A stretch of 15,959 bases of DNA. Source: Methanobacteriota archaeon (lineage in GTDB: Archaea > Thermoplasmatota > Poseidoniia > Poseidoniales > Poseidoniaceae). The position numbers were made by a program, and so were the translations under genes. Of the stretch, positions 12,347 through 15,959 are shown piece by piece. The stretch is taken from the NCBI GenBank assembly GCA_002728035.1, contig PBUZ01000010.1, positions 25,498-41,456 of the forward strand, given 5' to 3'. A model generated the notes under the pieces. The model did not search any database and had not been told where the DNA came from. It saw only the letters and a list, made by a program, of their open reading frames with translations. Within the stretch, counting starts at the first letter, position 1. Each line of letters opens with the position of its first letter.

Positions 12347-13348
12347 TCATGCCGGTTGGATAACTGGAACAGGAACCTCAGAAAGGATCTTGCGAACGAT
12401 ATGCATACCAGTGATTCCACGGATTTTTGCTTCAGGCTTCATGTTGATTCGGTGGGAGATGATTTGCAAGGCAATGCCCTTGATGTCATCGGGGATGACA
12501 TAGTTTCGCCCAGCGACAGCAGCAGCGGCACGCCCGGTCTTGAACAACGCTTGACTTGCACGAGGCGAGGCACCGTTGATGACGCGATGGTCTTCTCGGG
12601 TACGTTGAACGATTTCAATGATGTACGAAAGGATGGCAGGGTCGACATGAACGGTCTCAAGGGCCTTTTGCATGGCCACGACCTTCTTTGGCGAAGTGAC
12701 TTGTTCAACCACGTGCTCGTCTTGTCCTCGCAACTTACGACGGGCAAGAATGGCTTTTTCTTCTGCGCGGTCTGGGTAACCCATGCTCATTTTCATCAAA
12801 AAGCGGTCCATTTGAGCTTCAGGCAAGGGGTAGGTTCCTTCCTGTTCAATGGGGTTCTGTGTTGCCAAAACGACGAACGGAGCTGGAAGTTTGTGGGTAA
12901 TACCCTCAATGGTCACTTGCTTCTCCTCCATCGCCTCAAGCAGTGCTGCCTGGGTCTTTGGAGGTGCACGGTTGATCTCGTCTGCGAGCAAGATGTTGGA
13001 GAAAAGCGGTCCTGCTCGCAATTTGAATTCTCCCGACTTTTGGTCGTACATGTACGTCCCCATGATATCGGAAGGTAGCAGGTCGGGCGTGAATTGAACA
13101 CGCTTGAACTTACAGCCAAGGGCACGAGCGAAGGTGTTGGCAAGCAAGGTCTTGGCGAGACCAGGGAAATCCTCGAGCAACATGTTGCCGTTGGAGAGGA
13201 TGCCAACGGTGACACGTCGTAGGTTCTCGTTCTTGCCGATGATGACCTTCGAGACCTCGTTCATGAGGCTGTTCGAAATGGCCGAAACTGTGGCAATCAA
13301 GTCTTGGGTACGTGCGCCACCAGCGCCTGCTTGCATACTTGCTTCCAT
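12347..13348 (-). CDS. MoxR-family AAA+ ATPase
   Basis: A 333-residue cytoplasmic AAA+ ATPase of the MoxR group, chaperone-like ATPases that activate or assemble partner proteins, often through VWA-domain adaptors. Walker A is EDFPGLAKT (59-67), Walker B ILLADEINRAPPKTQ (119-133), sensor 1 the Asn of LATQNP (161-166), the arginine-finger region EAQMDRF (177-183), and sensor 2 GASPRAS (259-265). MoxR genes usually precede DUF58 and VWA genes, but here parA follows after 70 bases, so the usual partners are absent on this side. An in-frame ATG at 13426 would add 26 poorly conserved-looking residues; ATG 13348 gives the normal family length and follows AGGGG at about eight bases. Confidence 0.92.
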   Translation of the reverse strand: MEASMQAGAGGARTQDLIATVSAISNSLMNEVSKVIIGKNENLRRVTVGILSNGNMLLEDFPGLAKTLLANTFARALGCKFKRVQFTPDLLPSDIMGTYMYDQKSGEFKLRAGPLFSNILLADEINRAPPKTQAALLEAMEEKQVTIEGITHKLPAPFVVLATQNPIEQEGTYPLPEAQMDRFLMKMSMGYPDRAEEKAILARRKLRGQDEHVVEQVTSPKKVVAMQKALETVHVDPAILSYIIEIVQRTREDHRVINGASPRASQALFKTGRAAAAVAGRNYVIPDDIKGIALQIISHRINMKPEAKIRGITGMHIVRKILSEVPVPVIQPA

Positions 13349-13384
13349 ATCAAGAACCCCTTGTAGGTGCCTATCTCTCGCATT

Positions 13385-13394
13385 TCTTATTTGA
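13385..13394 (-). promoter_or_regulatory. Possible TATA box for the moxR gene
   Basis: TCAAATAAGA on the minus strand lies in the 102-base gap between the aIF5B stop and the moxR start, about 40 bases before ATG 13348. Initiation about 25 bases downstream would leave a leader containing the AGGGG site. It supports moxR starting a new transcription unit after aIF5B. The match is approximate. Confidence 0.3.
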
Positions 13395-13450
13395 ATGTGT
13401 GCGCTTGCTTGTGAGAAAATGCTCATCCAAACTTCACAGCGATGAAACGG

Positions 13451-15379
13451 TCAACGCGCCCAGAAATGGTTGTCCTTTCGATGCAAGGCAATGATTTCGT
13501 CAAGAATTTCCTCTTCGATTGGCGTCAATCCAATTTTCTTCAACCGTTTCGCGTGCCGTTCGGGCACATCAACATAGAACTCGTCCAATTCCTCAATGTG
13601 GCGGCCAACCGTCGGTCCTTGAACCGCCACGGCAATTTCATCGCCCTGATTGGCCTCCTTCACATCCTCCGAAGCACGGGTTCGCAGACTCTTGATTTGA
13701 CCAACCATCGTGCCGTCCAATTTCATCAACCGCTGACCGACATGGATGCGCCCCCCAAGAACACGCATGCCAACAATCGCAGGACCTTTGGCTCGGAAGG
13801 TGTGGTCTTTGAGGTACAGGACACGTCCTGGATAGACCAATGTTTCTCGTTGTTCTTCCTCAATGGCCTCTTTGGTTGCTTCTTGCCAGGCCTCAAATTC
13901 ATCCATGATGTGGTAAATAATGGGTCCTGAGATGAATTTCACTTCTGCGTCGTCGTCTTCCAATTGAGAGGCGGTATCGACGGTATTGGCTTTCGTAGAG
14001 AAACCCAAGATCACTTTTTGGAGCGGGTCAGTTGCCGTTTTCGCCATCAAAATATCCTTTTTGTTCACCGGACCCACCGTGGCTTGACGCACAGGGATGT
14101 TGCGTTGGTGAAGTTCGAAAGCCAAGGCTTCCAGTCCACCAACGGTGTCGGCCTTGATCACAACGCCCGTTCGGTCCTCTTCAGCACCACGACAGGGACC
14201 CTTTGAGGTGTGTTCCCCAAACGCAGAGCGAGCAAAGATCTCGTTGCACGATGCACACATCACAGGCATCGCATCAAAGATGGTTCGCCATTCCTCACGA
14301 ATGGCTTCCTCTGCGTGTGCTACCTCCTCATCTGTATTGGCAAGATAGAGGGTCGTACCGGCGATGGTTGCTTCGAGATTGGGGGCGACCAATTTCACGC
14401 CACAGGCCGCCTCCACGGCATCAAAGTTGACCCACCGTTTTCCGGCATCTCGCATCTCTGCCATGCCCTGTGGGCGCTTGAGCCCTTTGATGTGGGTCTT
14501 GAACGGTCCTTCTTGTCCCGCCAACATCACGGTATCGCCCACCTTGAGTGCGCCACGGTAGAGGATGACATCCACCGTTTTTCCCATCCCAACCTCGTCT
14601 CGCATTTCCAAAACGGTGCCTTGAGCCGTTCCCAAGGTGTCCGTGAGGCGATCTTCGAGGAAGCGCTCCGCAAGACCAACGGTGACGGCCAGCAAATCTT
14701 GGAGACCTTCACCTTCCTTTGCAGACATTGGAACCAGCGCTACATTTTGTCTGAAATCGCGAATTTGGTCGTACCGTTCAAGGTTGAATCCATGCTCAGA
14801 AAATTGGCCAATGATCTTCCAATAACGGTCCATAAACAGGGATTGAACATCTTCACGCTGGTCTGCATACGACTGGACAAACGAACGACCTCGCTCACAA
14901 CGCCACCCGTGAATGCGGTCCACCTTATTGCCGGCGATCACGAACGGTGTTTTGGTCTCCTTGAGAATGGTCAGGGATTCAATGGTTTGCGGTTGCAAAC
15001 CTTCCATGATATCGACCACAAGGACGGCAATATCGGAGACTGAGCCTCCGCGATTACGCAAACTTGCGAAGGAATGGTGGCCGGGCGTATCGATAAACAG
15101 CAAGCCTGGCGACTTGAAATTCTTGCCACCCAGCATCGCAGCACACGTTTCGTTGAGGACATCTGCAGGTACTTCGGTGGCCCCAATGTGCTGGGTGATG
15201 CCGCCCGCCTCTCGGTCCATAACGCTGGCTTGACGTTGACTTCCGATGGAGCGTACCATATCGAGGAGGCTTGTTTTTCCGTGGTCGACGTGACCAAGAA
15301 CCGAAACAATGGGTTGACGGTTGTGCCCACGAGGTGCGGCATCCTCCGATTCGCCGCCGCTTGATTCATCTTGGTCCAT
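13451..15379 (-). CDS. infB: Translation initiation factor aIF5B (IF-2 homologue)
   Basis: Ribosome-dependent GTPase that helps join the subunits and position initiator tRNA; 642 residues, near the usual archaeal length and without the long eukaryotic N-terminus. The G domain has GHVDHGKT (29-36), a switch I region with GGITQHIGA (59-67), DTPGHHSF (97-104), NKVD (151-154) and SAK (219-221). Domain II follows (~250-350), then domain III (from GVVIKADTVGGLEAL, 405-419) and domain IV (~515-595). A segment before domain III contains C375, C378 and C396, an uncommon cysteine-bearing insertion. No intein is seen. ATG 15379 follows AGGGGTG by five bases. The gene lies 33 bases after ndk, in the usual archaeal order, and is probably co-transcribed with it. 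Confidence 0.96.
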   Translation of the reverse strand: MDQDESSGGESEDAAPRGHNRQPIVSVLGHVDHGKTSLLDMVRSIGSQRQASVMDREAGGITQHIGATEVPADVLNETCAAMLGGKNFKSPGLLFIDTPGHHSFASLRNRGGSVSDIAVLVVDIMEGLQPQTIESLTILKETKTPFVIAGNKVDRIHGWRCERGRSFVQSYADQREDVQSLFMDRYWKIIGQFSEHGFNLERYDQIRDFRQNVALVPMSAKEGEGLQDLLAVTVGLAERFLEDRLTDTLGTAQGTVLEMRDEVGMGKTVDVILYRGALKVGDTVMLAGQEGPFKTHIKGLKRPQGMAEMRDAGKRWVNFDAVEAACGVKLVAPNLEATIAGTTLYLANTDEEVAHAEEAIREEWRTIFDAMPVMCASCNEIFARSAFGEHTSKGPCRGAEEDRTGVVIKADTVGGLEALAFELHQRNIPVRQATVGPVNKKDILMAKTATDPLQKVILGFSTKANTVDTASQLEDDDAEVKFISGPIIYHIMDEFEAWQEATKEAIEEEQRETLVYPGRVLYLKDHTFRAKGPAIVGMRVLGGRIHVGQRLMKLDGTMVGQIKSLRTRASEDVKEANQGDEIAVAVQGPTVGRHIEELDEFYVDVPERHAKRLKKIGLTPIEEEILDEIIALHRKDNHFWAR

Positions 15380-15412
15380 GAGCGCACCCCTGTCTTGAGG
15401 TGTTAAGAAATT

Positions 15413-15859
15413 TCACTCGTAGACCCAGTTGCCCATCGTGTTCTCCCAGGACATCAAGCCCTCAGGGAACCAGAGACCAAGTTCAAACTCAGCCGTTTCA
15501 GGAGCGTCGGAGCCGTGGATCATGTTGTATCCCATGTCCATGCCGAAATCACCACGAATCGTGCCTGGGTCTGCATTGCGACCGTTGGTTGCGCCGATGA
15601 GTTTGCGGGCGACAGCGATGGCTTCAACGCCTTCCCACGCCATACAGACCACTGGGCCAGAAGTTACGAATTTGATCAAACCAGGGAAGAACGGTCGTTC
15701 CTTGTGAACATCGTAATGCGCACGGGCGATTTCTTCGGTTGGAACCATGGCCTTCAAACCGACCAATTTGAGGCCTTTTCGCTCAAAGCGGCCAATGATT
15801 TCACTGATGAGGCCTCGCTGTACGCCGTCGGGTTTGATCATAACATAGGTCGTTTCCAT
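15413..15859 (-). CDS. ndk: Nucleoside diphosphate kinase
   Basis: Transfers the gamma phosphate from ATP to other nucleoside diphosphates through a phosphohistidine; 148 residues, a normal length. KPDGVQRG (9-16) gives Lys9, and Tyr49, Arg85, Thr91 and Arg102 occupy the usual nucleotide-binding positions. NMIHGSD (112-118) carries Asn112 and the catalytic His115. ATG 15859 has GGTGA seven bases upstream; an in-frame GTG at 15868 is the alternative. In many archaea ndk lies between rpl24e and the aIF5B gene, and the aIF5B gene follows here after 33 bases. Confidence 0.97.
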   Translation of the reverse strand: METTYVMIKPDGVQRGLISEIIGRFERKGLKLVGLKAMVPTEEIARAHYDVHKERPFFPGLIKFVTSGPVVCMAWEGVEAIAVARKLIGATNGRNADPGTIRGDFGMDMGYNMIHGSDAPETAEFELGLWFPEGLMSWENTMGNWVYE

Positions 15860-15933
15860 GGTGTTCACCGTACCGACCCAAAAGTGACCCGTTTATGGGC
15901 GTTGCTGTGGGGCTGTGCGCAAGTCAGCGCTCA

Positions 15934-15959
15934 CTAGATGCCGCCCTTGACGTAGTGGC
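15934..15959 (-). CDS. Possible C-terminal end of an upstream gene
   Basis: On the minus strand the window edge reads in one frame as HYVKGGI followed by TAG, 74 bases before ndk. The archaeal order rpl7ae-rps28e-rpl24e-ndk-infB makes a ribosomal-protein tail, perhaps L24e, a reasonable guess. Seven residues are too few to identify anything, and other frames are not excluded. Confidence 0.25.

Noticed and set aside
14210..15043. 277-codon open frame on the plus strand
   Set aside because: It is antisense to aIF5B, which shows all GTPase motifs.
13451..15379. Intein in aIF5B
   Set aside because: The G domain and all later domains are continuous and total length is normal, so no intein is present.

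Overview
The window looks like a piece of a streamlined planktonic euryarchaeal genome, most likely Marine Group II (Candidatus Poseidoniales). Three things suggest this. First, there is an archaeal/eukaryotic-type aIF5B directly downstream of ndk, as in the archaeal ribosomal-protein/ndk/infB cluster. Second, there is a large membrane-anchored protein with an Asp-rich repeat array (DGDGYGDN spaced by DAFP and TQWAD), of a type abundant in that lineage. Third, genes are packed with ATGA, GTGA and TGATG overlaps and with convergent genes whose stop codons overlap. The lineage is an inference; no rRNA gene is present. I see no tRNA, CRISPR array, insertion sequence or prophage, and no gene-free stretch longer than about 110 bases.

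Layout. (1) Positions 1-468, plus strand: the 3' part of a YfaP/DUF2135-like protein. (2) 465-1939, minus strand: two translationally coupled genes, an archaeal phosphoglycolate-phosphatase-type HAD enzyme followed by a polyphosphate-glucokinase-type ROK sugar kinase. (3) 2042-5692, plus strand: a P1B heavy-metal-transporting ATPase, a cysteine-free ArsR-like winged-helix protein and an overlapping triple zinc-ribbon protein. (4) 5803-10717, plus strand: an 805-residue charged coiled-coil protein, then an 811-residue exported protein with a beta-propeller-like domain, Ca-binding-type repeats, a membrane anchor and a cytoplasmic tail. (5) 10714-13348, minus strand: a MoxR AAA+ ATPase, a ParA/Soj ATPase with a perfect Shine-Dalgarno sequence, a ribbon-helix-helix (RHH) protein and an overlapping unknown 87-residue protein. 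(6) 13451-15959, minus strand: a possible tail of an upstream gene, then ndk and the gene for aIF5B.

Working together. ndk and aIF5B belong to the translation/nucleotide housekeeping block. The ATPase with its regulator and zinc-ribbon neighbours may form a metal-homeostasis group, although the regulator lacks metal-binding cysteines. The most intriguing group is ParA plus RHH plus a small unknown protein, with two perfect short palindromes just upstream of parA. This resembles type Ib or archaeal SegAB partition modules, but with an unrecognised third gene whose start overlaps the RHH stop. The coiled-coil protein, with its repeated proline-containing tail motifs, is the other unexplained element.
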